A stretch of 64,000 nucleotides of DNA, taken from positions 248,001-312,000 of the forward strand of contig JAAXCW010000001.1 in assembly GCA_013036095.1 (NCBI GenBank). Direction: 5' to 3'. The position numbers were made by a program, and so were the translations under genes. The stretch is from Vulcanimicrobiota bacterium. GTDB taxonomy: Bacteria > Vulcanimicrobiota > Vulcanimicrobiia > Vulcanimicrobiales > Vulcanimicrobiaceae. Shown piece by piece: positions 8,082 to 17,368 of this stretch. How positions within the stretch are numbered: the stretch's first letter is position 1; every line of letters starts with the position of its first letter. A model generated the notes under the pieces. That model searched no databases. It was not told where the DNA came from and saw nothing but the letters and a program-made list of their open reading frames with translations.

Positions 8082-8531
8082 GTGCGGGCCGTCATTCAAC
8101 GCGTCTCACGTGCGCGGGTGCGCGTTGCCGAAAAGCCTATCGGAACGATCGACCAAGGCCTCGTAGTGCTCTTGAGCGTCGGCGTGGACGACGACGAACG
8201 CGACGCCGAACAGATCGCGGAAAAAATCGCAAACCTGCGCATCTTTCGCGACGGCGAGGGGCTGATGAACCGCAGCATTGCCGAAGTAAGCGGCGCAATA
8301 CTCTTGATCTCGCAATTCACGTTGCACGGCGACGCGCGCAAAGGACGGCGCCCGTCATTTGTTGCGGCCGCCCGGGAAGAGCAGGCGCAGCCCCTTTACG
8401 AACGCGTCGGTGTTTTGCTAAGGCGCGAAGGCTTGCACGTGGAATACGGCGAGTTCGGTGCAACGATGGACGTGGAGCTGGTCAACGAAGGTCCCGTCAC
8501 CATACTGCTCGACACAAAGAAAATATTCTAA
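8082..8531 (+). CDS. dtd: D-aminoacyl-tRNA deacylase
   Basis: 149 residues. It hydrolyses D-amino acids, and mischarged glycine, from tRNAs. The start GTG 8082 gives the canonical N-terminus VRAVIQRVSRARV, one base after the proline dehydrogenase stop. The two active-site signatures are intact: SQFTLHGDARKGRRPSF (about 79-95) and NEGPVTILL (about 138-146), which supplies the cross-subunit Gly-cisPro. The length is normal. It is cotranscribed with the proline dehydrogenase. Confidence 0.95.
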   Translation: MRAVIQRVSRARVRVAEKPIGTIDQGLVVLLSVGVDDDERDAEQIAEKIANLRIFRDGEGLMNRSIAEVSGAILLISQFTLHGDARKGRRPSFVAAAREEQAQPLYERVGVLLRREGLHVEYGEFGATMDVELVNEGPVTILLDTKKIF

Positions 8532-8902
8532 GGTTTGACGCTCTCCGACGTCCCATCGAGATAAGAGATGTGCGTAGCGAGACAGCGCAGTGCGCGGCCT
8601 TGCGCCTGCGCGGGGGGCGCGGCGATGTTAAAGAGGATGCTGCGTTGCTGACCTGGATCGAGCTCAGGACGAATCGGCGTTGAGCCCTGGACGGTTGCAG
8701 AGCGAAAGTCGTGGTAGAAGTCCACCGAAACCGCAATCCCCGATATCGGTTTCGCCGCCTTGCTAATCACCAGCGCGGTGAGAGCGATGCCGTTTGCGGA
8801 TTTGACCGCATCGCAGCGTGGAATTTCCAGCGGCAAACGCTGCGGCGTTCCGCAACCCGCAAGTGCGAACGCGAGAAGTGCCCCGGCCGCTGCGGCCTTC
8901 AC
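8528..8902 (-). CDS. Small predicted lipoprotein of unknown function
   Basis: 124 residues beginning with a lipoprotein signal peptide; the lipobox LAGC places the acylated cysteine near residue 17. The rest has a beta-rich look (GIAVSVDFYHDFRSATV, RSILFNIAAP), perhaps an Ig-like or FxLYD-like fold of extracytoplasmic lipoproteins. I do not recognise a family. The start ATG overlaps the stop of the upstream HEAT-cyclophilin gene by 4 bases (8899-8902), so the two are probably made together. The 3' end overlaps the convergent dtd by 4 bases. Confidence 0.7.
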   Translation of the reverse strand: MKAAAAGALLAFALAGCGTPQRLPLEIPRCDAVKSANGIALTALVISKAAKPISGIAVSVDFYHDFRSATVQGSTPIRPELDPGQQRSILFNIAAPPAQAQGRALRCLATHISYLDGTSESVKP

Positions 8903-10389
8903 GGCGAGTCCGGAATGCGTTCGGCGCGAATGATTTTATCGGACTCGATCAACCGCCCCAAAACATCCGTGCCGCCGATGACGCGCCCAAAAACGGTGAA
9001 ATCGCGATTCAAATGCAGCTGCGGTGAGAGCGTGATGTAAAACTGCGTCCCCGCCGAGTCGCGAATCGCGTGCGCGTTGGGAGGGTCGGTGTAGTTCATG
9101 CCCATCGAAATCACGTAGCTGCTCTGTTCGATTGGATTCTCTTCTGCAGGAATCGTGTAACCGGCGTCGCCATTTCCGTCACCGTTCGGATCGCCCGTTT
9201 GCACGACGAAATCCGGCACGATCCGGAACCATCGGTTGTTGTCGTAATAGCCGGACGACGTAAGGTTGAGGAAATTCTCGACGGTCAGCGGCGCCCACTC
9301 GGGAAACAGCTCGACGTAAATGTTTCCTTGCGTGGTAACCAGGCGCACGCGCGGATGCACTCCTTTTGCGCTCCCGGTCATCGAGGCGATCGTGGCCGGA
9401 TCGAGCTTCGTCGTCGTAGAGATCGCGTCCGCCGACGGCTTTTGAGGCTTGGTGGAAGAAACGGCGCGCGGCAACGCCGGCAGCGAGGCAAATTTATCCG
9501 GCCCGGGGGCCGGCGTATGCACGCCGGCCGGAATTGTTTGCAAATGTGCCGTCAGCGATCCGCCTTGCAGCACTTTGATCGACTCCATCGTCTGCTCTTG
9601 CACGCGCCAGGACGGATCGGCCGCCAGCGGTTGCAGCAGCGCAAGCGCCGATTTGTCGCCGCGGCGACCAAAGGCGCGCACCGCTTCGATGCGCACGAGC
9701 TCGTTGCGGTCATGCAAACCGCTCTGCAGCGTCTCGACCGGCGCGCGTTTAGCATAGGCGCGGAAAAGCGTCCACATGATATGCCAGCGCACGTAGGAGT
9801 CCGGCTCGCGCGCGTAACCGCGGGCGAGTGTGCCGACCACATCTTGTGAAAACGTCGACCCGTGAAACGCTTCCAGCGCCGTCGCAGCGCGGCCGCGTAC
9901 GATGACATCGCCGACGCCGAGCAATTCGCGAACGCGCCGTCCGGCTTGACGCTCCTGCGTCACCGAAAACATGTGCGCCGTCTCCACGCGGTCGGTCGCG
10001 TCAAGCGCCGCAACTTGCACCGCCCCCGCGCGGTCGCGCAGTAGCGCATCCAAAACGGGCTGTGCCGCTGGAATGCCGCCGATCAGCCCAAGCGCGTAGA
10101 TGCTCGTCGCGCGCATCGCGATATCCGAATCGTTGAGGTGCCTGAGCAATAGCGGAATGCCGGCACTCTGCTTGGTGCGGCCGATGGCCAGCGCGGCCCG
10201 GATCGCTACGTGCCGGTCGGACGATGTCACAAACTCGGCGAGCGCACCGTTGCCTAAAGAGCGGGACGCCTCCAAGCGCTCGATTTGAACGTACGGGTTA
10301 GCCGGCGGCGCCGCACTTGCCGATACTAGAATGGGAGCGCTTGCTAGTGTAAGGCAAAAAATCAATCGCAGGAACACTTGAGACCCCAA
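8899..10389 (-). CDS. Secreted HEAT-repeat protein fused to a cyclophilin-type peptidyl-prolyl isomerase
   Basis: 496 residues. A signal peptide (about 1-26) is followed by HEAT-like alpha repeats (about 40-290; for example AIRAALAIGRTKQSAGIPLL and MRATSIYALGLIGG), a Pro/Ser/Thr-rich linker (about 295-340) and a C-terminal cyclophilin domain (about 345-496). The isomerase core is recognisable: NRWFRIVPDFVVQTGDP with the catalytic Arg, GTQFYITLSPQLHLNRDF and TVFGRVIGGTDVL. It probably folds or scaffolds proteins outside the cytoplasm. The fusion is less common than either domain alone. It shares an operon with a small lipoprotein. Confidence 0.85.
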   Translation of the reverse strand: MGSQVFLRLIFCLTLASAPILVSASAAPPANPYVQIERLEASRSLGNGALAEFVTSSDRHVAIRAALAIGRTKQSAGIPLLLRHLNDSDIAMRATSIYALGLIGGIPAAQPVLDALLRDRAGAVQVAALDATDRVETAHMFSVTQERQAGRRVRELLGVGDVIVRGRAATALEAFHGSTFSQDVVGTLARGYAREPDSYVRWHIMWTLFRAYAKRAPVETLQSGLHDRNELVRIEAVRAFGRRGDKSALALLQPLAADPSWRVQEQTMESIKVLQGGSLTAHLQTIPAGVHTPAPGPDKFASLPALPRAVSSTKPQKPSADAISTTTKLDPATIASMTGSAKGVHPRVRLVTTQGNIYVELFPEWAPLTVENFLNLTSSGYYDNNRWFRIVPDFVVQTGDPNGDGNGDAGYTIPAEENPIEQSSYVISMGMNYTDPPNAHAIRDSAGTQFYITLSPQLHLNRDFTVFGRVIGGTDVLGRLIESDKIIRAERIPDSP

Positions 10390-10478
10390 CTTTCCGGGCC
10401 GAATGTGCGTTCTAGTATATGGAGCATGAGATTGCCGTCCTTCTTGGGCGGCGCAAAGAACCGAGGTAAAAAGTCCCT

Positions 10479-10817
10479 ATGAGTAACCCCAACGCCCCCC
10501 TGAAGAAAGCCGGCGGAATGACCGTTCGTGAAGCCGGGCAAAAAGGCGGCGAAACCGTCAAGAAAAAGTACGGCCCTGAATTCTACGAGCAAATTGGCCG
10601 CAAAGGCGGCCAGGCTACGAAGAACGCCCACGGCCACGCCTTCTACGAGCAGATCGGCAAGAAGGGCGGCAAGAAGGGCGGCGAAGCGACGCGTGACCGG
10701 TACGGCCCCAGTTTCTACGAACAGATCGGACAAAAGGGCGGCCAGAAGGTCAAGCAACTCATCGAAGAGGGAAAACGTGCCGCAGCAGCCGCCGAAGAGC
10801 AAAAAAAAGCCAGCTAA
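10479..10817 (+). CDS. KGG-repeat general stress protein
   Basis: 112 highly hydrophilic residues with four KGG units: EAGQKGGETVKKKYGPEFYE, QIGRKGGQATKNAHG, QIGKKGGKKGGEATRDRYG and QIGQKGGQKVKQL. This is the GsiB/Con-10 type repeat seen in desiccation- and starvation-induced proteins, which are thought to be disordered protectants. AGGT precedes the ATG at 10479. Its last 41 bases overlap the start of the next gene. Function in stress is family knowledge, not shown here. Confidence 0.88.
   Translation: MSNPNAPLKKAGGMTVREAGQKGGETVKKKYGPEFYEQIGRKGGQATKNAHGHAFYEQIGKKGGKKGGEATRDRYGPSFYEQIGQKGGQKVKQLIEEGKRAAAAAEEQKKAS
10767..10771 (+). promoter_or_regulatory. Shine-Dalgarno GAGGG that sets the GTG start at 10777
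   Basis: GAGGG inside the KGG gene lies 5 bases before GTG 10777. It supports translation of the secreted protein from a start that overlaps the stress gene, rather than from ATG 10870 further downstream. Confidence 0.6.
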
Positions 10818-11565
10818 AATCGGACGCGCCGCGCTAGCGGCGCTCGCTGCCGCCGCCGTGGCAGTTTCAATGAGCGCGAGTCCTCAAACGGCTCGCGCTA
10901 TTGTCGTTCCAAAGACTGTCTCCAGCGCCAGCCCGCTGCCGGAACCGTCGGGCACGAAAACCGACCTGCCGCCCAACTCGAGCCTCTTTTTCATCCTCGA
11001 CGGCGCCATCAGTTCCCGCGGTCAATCCGGCACGCTTGTTCGCGCGCACTTGCGCGATCCGATCGTGCTTGGCGGCATCACCGCCGCTCCGGCGGGTGCG
11101 CCGGTGCAAATCCAGATCGTCCATGCGACGGGCGCGCAGCTGGCTAACGTCGACGGCTTCGTCGATATCTACTTTGAGCCGCTGACACTTGCAACGGGAG
11201 GGACGCTTCCGCTGGTCACGCCGACCAGCCACATCGACCCGCATCTTACCGCCGGACAGGCGTCGACGCGCGGAGTGACCGACACCGTCGGCGACATTTT
11301 CATCCCCTATCACTATCTGTACCACATGCTGCGCAAGGGCCTGGAAGTCGATCTGAAGCCCGGGACCGTCATCCGGGCGCGCACCGGGTCCGAACTGCGC
11401 TTCACCGCGGGCTCACTCGCGATCGTCAGCCCCCCGGCCATCGCCGGCGCGGCCGACGCGCCCCGAGCGGCCATTAAGATTGCCCCGGTCGCGACTCCTC
11501 CGGGATTCGTGGAACCCACGCCGAAGCCGTCGCCAAGCGTTCTACCGACCGCTCAACCCACGTAA
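10777..11565 (+). CDS. Secreted or membrane-anchored protein of unknown function
   Basis: 262 residues from GTG 10777. The lysine-rich N-terminus is followed by a signal segment (ALAALAAAAVAVSMSASPQTA). The body is a beta-rich domain with LFFILDGAISSRGQSGTLVR, APVQIQIVHATGAQLANV and a hydrophobic tyrosine cluster DIFIPYHYLYHML, then a proline/alanine-rich tail (about 230-262). I do not recognise the family. The 41-base overlap with the KGG gene in another frame suggests coupling. Alternative start: ATG 10870, which would remove most of the signal segment. Confidence 0.7.
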   Translation: MPQQPPKSKKKPAKIGRAALAALAAAAVAVSMSASPQTARAIVVPKTVSSASPLPEPSGTKTDLPPNSSLFFILDGAISSRGQSGTLVRAHLRDPIVLGGITAAPAGAPVQIQIVHATGAQLANVDGFVDIYFEPLTLATGGTLPLVTPTSHIDPHLTAGQASTRGVTDTVGDIFIPYHYLYHMLRKGLEVDLKPGTVIRARTGSELRFTAGSLAIVSPPAIAGAADAPRAAIKIAPVATPPGFVEPTPKPSPSVLPTAQPT

Positions 11566-11586
11566 TAACAGACGGAGTGTAGACCC

Positions 11587-12258
11587 ATGAAACGTGCGCT
11601 TTTCGCACTGGCGCTATCATTGTTCGCTTCCTCGGCGGTGTTGGCTCAGACGCCCGCCCCGCTCCCGGATACGCCGCTCCCGGGCGAAGTCGCTTTCGTG
11701 CAGTCGGCCACCAAAGATCTCAACGCCCGCTTCCCCAATCCGGCAGCGGCCGTGAAAGCCGGCTACTTCCGGTACAACAATGAAGACAAGACCGGCGCGA
11801 TCAGCTACGCGAACTTACAGTGGAACAGCGTCGATCCGCGTCACCCGAGCCAACTCTGGTACGACGTGAAGGGCCGTTTGCTGGGCGCGGACTTTTCGCG
11901 CGCGCTTGCGATGCCCGCGGTGGCGCCGAACCTCTGGGGACTCAACCCGCAGCGCTGGTTCAAGTTCCGCAACGCTCACGTGCATTGGATTGTGAAGAAT
12001 CCCGACGGGACGATGAGCTACGGACTAGCTGCCCGCGGCAAAGATTTCGTCGCTGCCGGCGGCAACCTCAGCCATCCGCAAGCCGCTACGCTCGTGACGA
12101 TGGGCAAAGTCAAAGATGCATCGCAGGTCGTAAAGATCTTCACGTTTCCGGCGCAGTGGGATACTGAGATCTGGCTGACGCCCAATCCGAAGGGCGCGTT
12201 TGCAACCGCGAACCCGCTGGTTCATCCTTCGACGGAGAACGCCAAAGGAGAGATGTAG
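11587..12258 (+). CDS. Secreted protein of unknown function
   Basis: 223 residues with a clear signal peptide (KRALFALALSLFASSAVLAQ, cleavage after about 20). The mature part has regular aromatic motifs: GYFRYNNEDKTGAISYANLQW, WYDVKGRLLGADFSR and FKFRNAHVHWIVKNPDGTM. It looks like a periplasmic soluble domain. No catalytic signature is seen. It follows the previous secreted protein by 21 bases and is convergent with rpoD, with 6 bases between the stops. Confidence 0.7.
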   Translation: MKRALFALALSLFASSAVLAQTPAPLPDTPLPGEVAFVQSATKDLNARFPNPAAAVKAGYFRYNNEDKTGAISYANLQWNSVDPRHPSQLWYDVKGRLLGADFSRALAMPAVAPNLWGLNPQRWFKFRNAHVHWIVKNPDGTMSYGLAARGKDFVAAGGNLSHPQAATLVTMGKVKDASQVVKIFTFPAQWDTEIWLTPNPKGAFATANPLVHPSTENAKGEM

Positions 12259-12264
12259 CTCCGG

Positions 12265-13458
12265 CTACTCGTTGCTCCAGTAGTCTTTGAGCGCTTTGCC
12301 GCGCGAGGGATGGCGCAGCTTGCGTAACGCCTTGGCTTCGATTTGACGGATGCGTTCGCGCGTCACGCCGAACTCTTGGCCAACTTCTTCGAGCGTCCGC
12401 TGGTGGCCGTCTTCTAAACCGAAGCGCAGCACGAGCACTTTGCGTTCGCGATCGGTCAGGTTTTGCAGCACGTCCTGCATCTTCTCCTTGAGCAGCATCA
12501 CCGACGCAGCTTCGGCGGGCGCGACCGCTTCCTGATCTTCGATAAAGTCGCCGAGGTGCGAATCTTCTTCCTCGCCGATCGGCGTTTCGAGCGAGATCGG
12601 CTCTTGGCTGATCTTGATAACTTCGCGCACTTTTTCCGGCGTTAAGCCCATCTCAGCGGCGATCTCTTCGACCGATGGATCGCGTCCGAGCTCTTGCAAG
12701 AGCTGGCGCGAAATCTTGATGAGCCGGTTGATCGTCTCGACCATATGCACGGGAATGCGGATCGTGCGTGCCTGATCGGCCAGCGCGCGCGTAATGGCTT
12801 GGCGTATCCACCAGGTGGCGTACGTGGAAAACTTATAGCCCTTGCGGTAGTCGAATTTTTCCACCGCGCGGATCAAGCCGAGGTTGCCTTCCTGGATCAA
12901 GTCCAAGAAGAGCATGCCGCGGCCGACGTATTTCTTGGCGATCGATACGACGAGGCGGAGATTGGCCTCGGTCAATTGGCGTTTGGCTTCCTCGCCGATG
13001 GTCACGATGCGGGGATCGACCGAGCCGTTGCGCTCGAGCTCGCGCTCGCCGGATTCGATTTTCATGGCGAGGTCTTTCTCGTCTTGCATCGAGAGCAGCG
13101 GTACGCGTCCGATCTCTTTGAGATACATCCGGACGGGATCGTCCAGCGCCAATCCGGCGGCGACCGCTTCTGCGGCCTCGGCTTCCTCGTCGGCTTCGGC
13201 CTTTTCTTCTTCGGTTTCCTCGAGAACTTCGATTCCGGCGGCGTTGAGATCCGTCATCAATTCTTCAAAGATCTCGGCTTCGTTGAGCTCGTCGCGCGTC
13301 TCGGCCAGGCGGCCGACTTCGAGATTGATCTCATCAAGCGTTACCGAGCCGCGTTTTTTTCCGCGGTCCAGGATCCGCTTCTTGAGTTCCTCAACCGACG
13401 TCGCCGGCGCCTCGATCACGGCCGTGCCGTTTGCCGATGCCGCTTTTTTGCGTGGCAT
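12265..13458 (-). CDS. rpoD: Primary sigma factor RpoD (sigma-70)
   Basis: 397 residues. This is the housekeeping sigma factor that directs RNA polymerase to -10/-35 promoters. All group 1 regions are visible: an acidic region 1.1, region 1.2 [17 protein letters not shown] (about 105), region 2 [17 protein letters not shown] and [20 protein letters not shown], the 2.4/3.0 element [20 protein letters not shown], region 3, and region 4 with the helix-turn-helix [20 protein letters not shown]. The ATG overlaps the dnaG stop (TAATG). A perfect Shine-Dalgarno is present at 13469-13478. The gene is convergent with the secreted-protein gene. Confidence 0.98.
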   Translation of the reverse strand: MPRKKAASANGTAVIEAPATSVEELKKRILDRGKKRGSVTLDEINLEVGRLAETRDELNEAEIFEELMTDLNAAGIEVLEETEEEKAEADEEAEAAEAVAAGLALDDPVRMYLKEIGRVPLLSMQDEKDLAMKIESGERELERNGSVDPRIVTIGEEAKRQLTEANLRLVVSIAKKYVGRGMLFLDLIQEGNLGLIRAVEKFDYRKGYKFSTYATWWIRQAITRALADQARTIRIPVHMVETINRLIKISRQLLQELGRDPSVEEIAAEMGLTPEKVREVIKISQEPISLETPIGEEEDSHLGDFIEDQEAVAPAEAASVMLLKEKMQDVLQNLTDRERKVLVLRFGLEDGHQRTLEEVGQEFGVTRERIRQIEAKALRKLRHPSRGKALKDYWSNE

Positions 13459-15257
13459 TATTTTACTTTCACCTCCTTTTTATTTTTTAGTTTCGCAACG
13501 AGCGAATCGTACTCGCCGCGCAATTCCGTGCTAATGTTTTGCCCGGCAGTCGCAAGTTCATCTATCTTTAGGGAAAGTTCGCGATAGCGTTCGCGCTCGT
13601 CGTCGAGCTGCAGCCGTTCGACCACCCGCTCCAAATGCGCTCGCCGCTCGTCGGAGTCTGTATAAGGCAGCGTGGAACTCCGGTCCCGCTGACTCAACCC
13701 CGAAAGGAGTGCGAGGGTTTCACTGTCGTCCCCGAAGAGCGTGAAGACGTCGGTGGTGCTCTCCAGCCCCTCGGCGTTCGCCAGCCGCTCGTAAATCCGC
13801 CGGTAGACCTCGTTCCGGAACCGTTCTTGCGGAATCCGATCGCGGAAGGCGCGCAGGAGCGCCGGCTCTTCCACGATGATGGCGAGTACGTCGCGTTCGA
13901 AGGACGAGGGGAGGACAGTGCGCGCTCGGTGCCCGGTAACCGGAAGTTGGCGCGGCCCGAAGTTTGCGCTGTTCGCAAGAAAGCGGCTGTTCCGCAGATC
14001 GTCGACGTTCAGGTGAAGGCGCTGCGCGATCCAGACGCGCCAACGGTCCCACTCCGCCGCCGGAATAAGGCGCCGGATCAAGGCTTCGGCTTCGCGCGCT
14101 ATCGCCGCCGGAGAATGGAACCCCGTTTGAAGCCGCGCGATCTCGCCTTCCAGACGAAACTCGATCGCCGGCTTGGCGTTCTTGAGCAATTCCGCGAACG
14201 CTTCCGGACCCTGGTCGCGGACGAAGCCGTCCGGATCGGATCCTTCCGGCAACTCGACGATGCGCACGCCGGAGCCGGCATGCTCGATGACTTGCGCGGC
14301 GGTTTCGATCGCCTTGGCCGCAGCCGCATTGCCGGCGGTGTCGGCATCGAAGCACAGAAAGATTCCGTCGGCGTACTTGCGCAGTTCCTTGGCCTGGTCT
14401 TGCGTAAACGATGTGCCGAGTGCGGCGACGGCGTTTTCGAAACCGGCCTGATGGAGCGCGATGCAATCCAAGTAGCCTTCGACCACGATCAGCGTGCGGT
14501 CGTGCGAGGCGGCACGCCGCGCGACGTTGAGCGCGAACAGGTGACGGCCTTTTTCGTAGACCGGCGTCGTGGTCGTGTTGATGTATTTGGGCTCGCCGTC
14601 GTGTAGCAGCCGGCCGCCGAACGCGATGGCTTCGCCGGTTGTGGAATAGGTCGGCACGATGAGACGGTCGCGGTAAAAATCGTAAAAGCCCCGCTCGCCG
14701 CGTTTGAGCAAGCCGGCCTTTTCAGCCAGCGCCGCTTCGACGTTGTTGCGCGCGAGTTCGCGCGTCAGCCCCTCCCACTCATCGGGCGCATAGCCGAGGT
14801 GGAATTTTTCGATCGTCGCCTCGGAGATGCCGCGCTTCTCGCAGTAGGCGCGCGCTTTTGCGCCTGACGGTTCGTGCAGCATGCGTTCGAAGAACGCGAC
14901 CGCGATCCGGTTGGCTTCGTAAATCGCCTCGCGTTCGTTGCGGGCGCGCGCGGCTTGCGGGTTTTGCGGCTCCAGTTCAACGCCGGCGCGCTGCGCCAGC
15001 ATCCGCTTCGCGTCGGGAAACGTCAAGTTCTCGTGCAGCTGCGCAAAGGTGATCACGTCGCCGCCGGCCCCGCAGCCGAAGCATTTGAAAAAGCCCTTAT
15101 CGGGATGGACGTGAAACGACGGAGTCTTCTCGGCGTGAAAGGGACACAGGCCGACGAGATCGTTTCCGCGCTTGCGCAGCTGGACGTGCGATCCGATGTA
15201 ACTCGCGATGTCGATGCGCGCTTTTATCTCGCGAATCGCGCCGTCGTCGACTGCCAT
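13458..15257 (-). CDS. dnaG: DNA primase
   Basis: 599 residues. It makes RNA primers for replication. The N-terminal zinc finger is complete (C38, H41 in [12 protein letters not shown], then CFGCGAGGD at about 59-67). The TOPRIM catalytic core carries [11 protein letters not shown] and [19 protein letters not shown], and the C-terminus is the DnaB-interacting helical part. I chose ATG 15257 because the family N-terminus ([15 protein letters not shown]) follows directly; an upstream in-frame start adds only a basic stretch. It is cotranscribed with rpoD, as in the classic macromolecular synthesis operon, though rpsU is not present. Confidence 0.97.
   Translation of the reverse strand: MAVDDGAIREIKARIDIASYIGSHVQLRKRGNDLVGLCPFHAEKTPSFHVHPDKGFFKCFGCGAGGDVITFAQLHENLTFPDAKRMLAQRAGVELEPQNPQAARARNEREAIYEANRIAVAFFERMLHEPSGAKARAYCEKRGISEATIEKFHLGYAPDEWEGLTRELARNNVEAALAEKAGLLKRGERGFYDFYRDRLIVPTYSTTGEAIAFGGRLLHDGEPKYINTTTTPVYEKGRHLFALNVARRAASHDRTLIVVEGYLDCIALHQAGFENAVAALGTSFTQDQAKELRKYADGIFLCFDADTAGNAAAAKAIETAAQVIEHAGSGVRIVELPEGSDPDGFVRDQGPEAFAELLKNAKPAIEFRLEGEIARLQTGFHSPAAIAREAEALIRRLIPAAEWDRWRVWIAQRLHLNVDDLRNSRFLANSANFGPRQLPVTGHRARTVLPSSFERDVLAIIVEEPALLRAFRDRIPQERFRNEVYRRIYERLANAEGLESTTDVFTLFGDDSETLALLSGLSQRDRSSTLPYTDSDERRAHLERVVERLQLDDERERYRELSLKIDELATAGQNISTELRGEYDSLVAKLKNKKEVKVK
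13469..13478 (-). promoter_or_regulatory. Consensus Shine-Dalgarno for rpoD at the end of dnaG
   Basis: The minus strand reads AAGGAGGTGA, a near-perfect complement to the 16S rRNA tail. It lies 10 bases before the rpoD ATG and sits in the last codons of dnaG. This gives the sigma factor strong, coupled translation. Confidence 0.8.
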
Positions 15258-15322
15258 CAGCGCATCTTCGCCGCCCCGCCGGAGTCTCCGCCGCTGCCGC
15301 AGAACCTGCAAGACGTATTCAC

Positions 15323-16528
15323 ATGAAGCGGATTTACGATCCCGTCCACCATTTCATCGAGCTGGAGCCCGCCGAGGCTCGCTTGTTGGACACGCCCGCG
15401 CTGCAGCGCCTGCGCCGCCTACGTCAGCTCGGCTTGGCTTACCTGGCGTTCCCGTCGGCGGAACATTCGCGGTTCAGCCACGCCCTTGGCGCGCTCGCGG
15501 TCGGAACGCGCGCCTTCGACGAACTGCTGCATCACGGCCGCCAATTCTTTACAAGCGAAGATGACGTGGCATACCAGCGCCGCCTGGTTCGTGCCGCGCT
15601 CATTCTGCACGACGTCGGTCACGGACCGTTCAGCCATGCGTGCGAAGCCGTCGTCGGCGTTCGTCACGAAGACCGCACGCTCGCGATTTTAGCGCGTCCG
15701 GAGATCCAGGCGCACCTCGCCGATATCGACGTTGACTCACAGCACGTCGCCGATCTTATCTTAGGGCAAGGTCAGTCGCAGTTTCCCGTGCTGGCCGAAC
15801 TCGTGAGCGGTCCGAACCTGGACGCGGATCGCATGGACTATTTGCAGCGCGACGCGTATTTCACCGGCGTCGCCGGCGGCAAGTACGACGCCGACCAGCT
15901 TTTGGGTTCGCTGCGCATCTTCCAAGTGGAAGGGCGGCCCGTGCTCGGGATCGACCGGCGCGGCGTCGTGGCACTCGAATCGTTCTTGCTTGCGCGCTAT
16001 ATGATGTTCGCGTCGGTCTATTTTCATCACACGACTCGAATGTTCGAGCGTATCTTGCAAGAGGCGCTGCGCGAGCTCTGGCCCGACCCGCGCTTGCTCG
16101 ATCCAATCGACGAATTCTTGCGCTGGGACGATTTTCGCGTGCTCAACGAACTGCGCGACCGCGATTCGATCCCGGCTCGCGCGCTGCGCGAGCGAGTCCG
16201 CCTCTACGCGGTCGCCGCGGAGTTCAACGCCGAGCGCGACCTGAAGGCATTCGAACGCTGCGAGAAAGCTTTAAGGAAGGCCTATGGCGACGCGGTATGG
16301 GCCGACGAGCAGTCGCAGCTGCTTCATCGTTTGCCGCTGCAAGCCGATCCGAAGGCGCCGACCATCTGGGTAAGCACGAGTTCGGGCGCGGTCGTCGATG
16401 CGCGTGAAGCGTCGGATTTGATAGCGAAGCTTACCGGAAAAGCCTACTGGCGCAAACTCTTCGTCGAACGCGCCCGCGTCGACGTCGCGGAGGCGCGCCG
16501 CATTTGCCGCGAGGCTGCGCACACGTGA
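15323..16528 (+). CDS. HD-domain phosphohydrolase, dNTPase-like (YwfO/SAMHD1 type)
   Basis: 401 residues. Metal-dependent HD phosphohydrolase of the family that includes dGTPase-like and YwfO proteins. Signatures are RLRRLRQLGLAYLAFPSAEH, the HSRFSHALG histidines, the paired LHDVGHGPFSHACE motif and the downstream DADRMDYLQRDAYFTG aspartate. The ATG lies 66 bases from the divergent dnaG start. Substrate is probably a nucleotide, but this cannot be fixed from sequence. The final codons overlap the next gene as GTGA. Confidence 0.88.
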   Translation: MKRIYDPVHHFIELEPAEARLLDTPALQRLRRLRQLGLAYLAFPSAEHSRFSHALGALAVGTRAFDELLHHGRQFFTSEDDVAYQRRLVRAALILHDVGHGPFSHACEAVVGVRHEDRTLAILARPEIQAHLADIDVDSQHVADLILGQGQSQFPVLAELVSGPNLDADRMDYLQRDAYFTGVAGGKYDADQLLGSLRIFQVEGRPVLGIDRRGVVALESFLLARYMMFASVYFHHTTRMFERILQEALRELWPDPRLLDPIDEFLRWDDFRVLNELRDRDSIPARALRERVRLYAVAAEFNAERDLKAFERCEKALRKAYGDAVWADEQSQLLHRLPLQADPKAPTIWVSTSSGAVVDAREASDLIAKLTGKAYWRKLFVERARVDVAEARRICREAAHT

Positions 16529-17334
16529 TCGCAGCCGCGGCACTTCTATTGGGCCTTGCGACCCCGTCGCCAGCGCCCTTGACCGACCCTTACCAAATCT
16601 ATAAATCCGCAATGCAGCATTTGGTCACGCTGCCACAGCCTGAATTTATCATTGACACCGAACACTGGATAGCGGCCAGTGCCGGGGACAACGGTAACGA
16701 CGAGTGGGGCGAACGCAGAATTTTCGATTCGACAAATCGGCTCGAATGCGTGCTTGATGTACCGTACACGATCTCAAGGCCTCCTCAGATCGGAGAATCA
16801 GAGTTCGCGCCGGATACCTGGCTAATAGCGCATCGCCAAACTACGCAACCGCCGGGCGGGACGAACATGAATCCCGACCTTTCGGATCTCAAGACGATCG
16901 CGACCGTCATCTCAGTCGCTCGGCCTTCATACAATATCACGCTCGTCGGAGTTGACTCACTTACGCAGGGGGGCACGGCATATCATCTATCTTTGCGCCC
17001 CGTATCGGATCCCAAAAAACACAACCTCCGAGAGCTTTGGATTAACACGGCATCCGATAACATCATGCGCGCGATAATTGAAGGAGATTACCGCCCAACT
17101 TATCGAGATGTTGCGAGCGATACGTTTGTTCTGGAAGATTTCGGTTTAGTGGGCCCGTACTGGCTGGTTATCCATCATGTTTGGACCTATCGCAATCCGT
17201 TCTCCGGTCGCACGGTCCAGTATAACGCCACATCAACGGCTATGCGATTCCTAGCCGCCCTTCCAAATTGGTTTTTCGATGTAAAGCTCTTTGAACAGCA
17301 CCGCGGCGACGTCTTACCGGTGATCGGGCCATAG
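16525..17334 (+). CDS. Secreted protein of unknown function with a LolA-like look
   Basis: 269 residues from GTG 16525, which overlaps the HD gene stop by 4 bases. A signal peptide (VIAAAALLLGLATPSPA) is followed by beta-rich sequence: GTAYHLSLRPVSDPKKHNLR then ELWINTASDNIMRAIIEGDY. That pattern of paired strands resembles LolA/LppX or outer-membrane lipoprotein sorting folds, and a similar segment occurs in the aspartyl protease at 38616 (inference from eye). Base composition is visibly more AT-rich than in the neighbours. Function unknown. Confidence 0.65.
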   Translation: MIAAAALLLGLATPSPAPLTDPYQIYKSAMQHLVTLPQPEFIIDTEHWIAASAGDNGNDEWGERRIFDSTNRLECVLDVPYTISRPPQIGESEFAPDTWLIAHRQTTQPPGGTNMNPDLSDLKTIATVISVARPSYNITLVGVDSLTQGGTAYHLSLRPVSDPKKHNLRELWINTASDNIMRAIIEGDYRPTYRDVASDTFVLEDFGLVGPYWLVIHHVWTYRNPFSGRTVQYNATSTAMRFLAALPNWFFDVKLFEQHRGDVLPVIGP

Positions 17335-17368
17335 ATATGAGCTACATCGCATGGGAGCGCGTCCGATA

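Noticed and set aside
10528..10776. N-terminal extension of the secreted protein within the KGG gene
   Set aside because: The extension is an out-of-frame reading of the KGG repeats; the GTG with a Shine-Dalgarno at 10777 is a better start.
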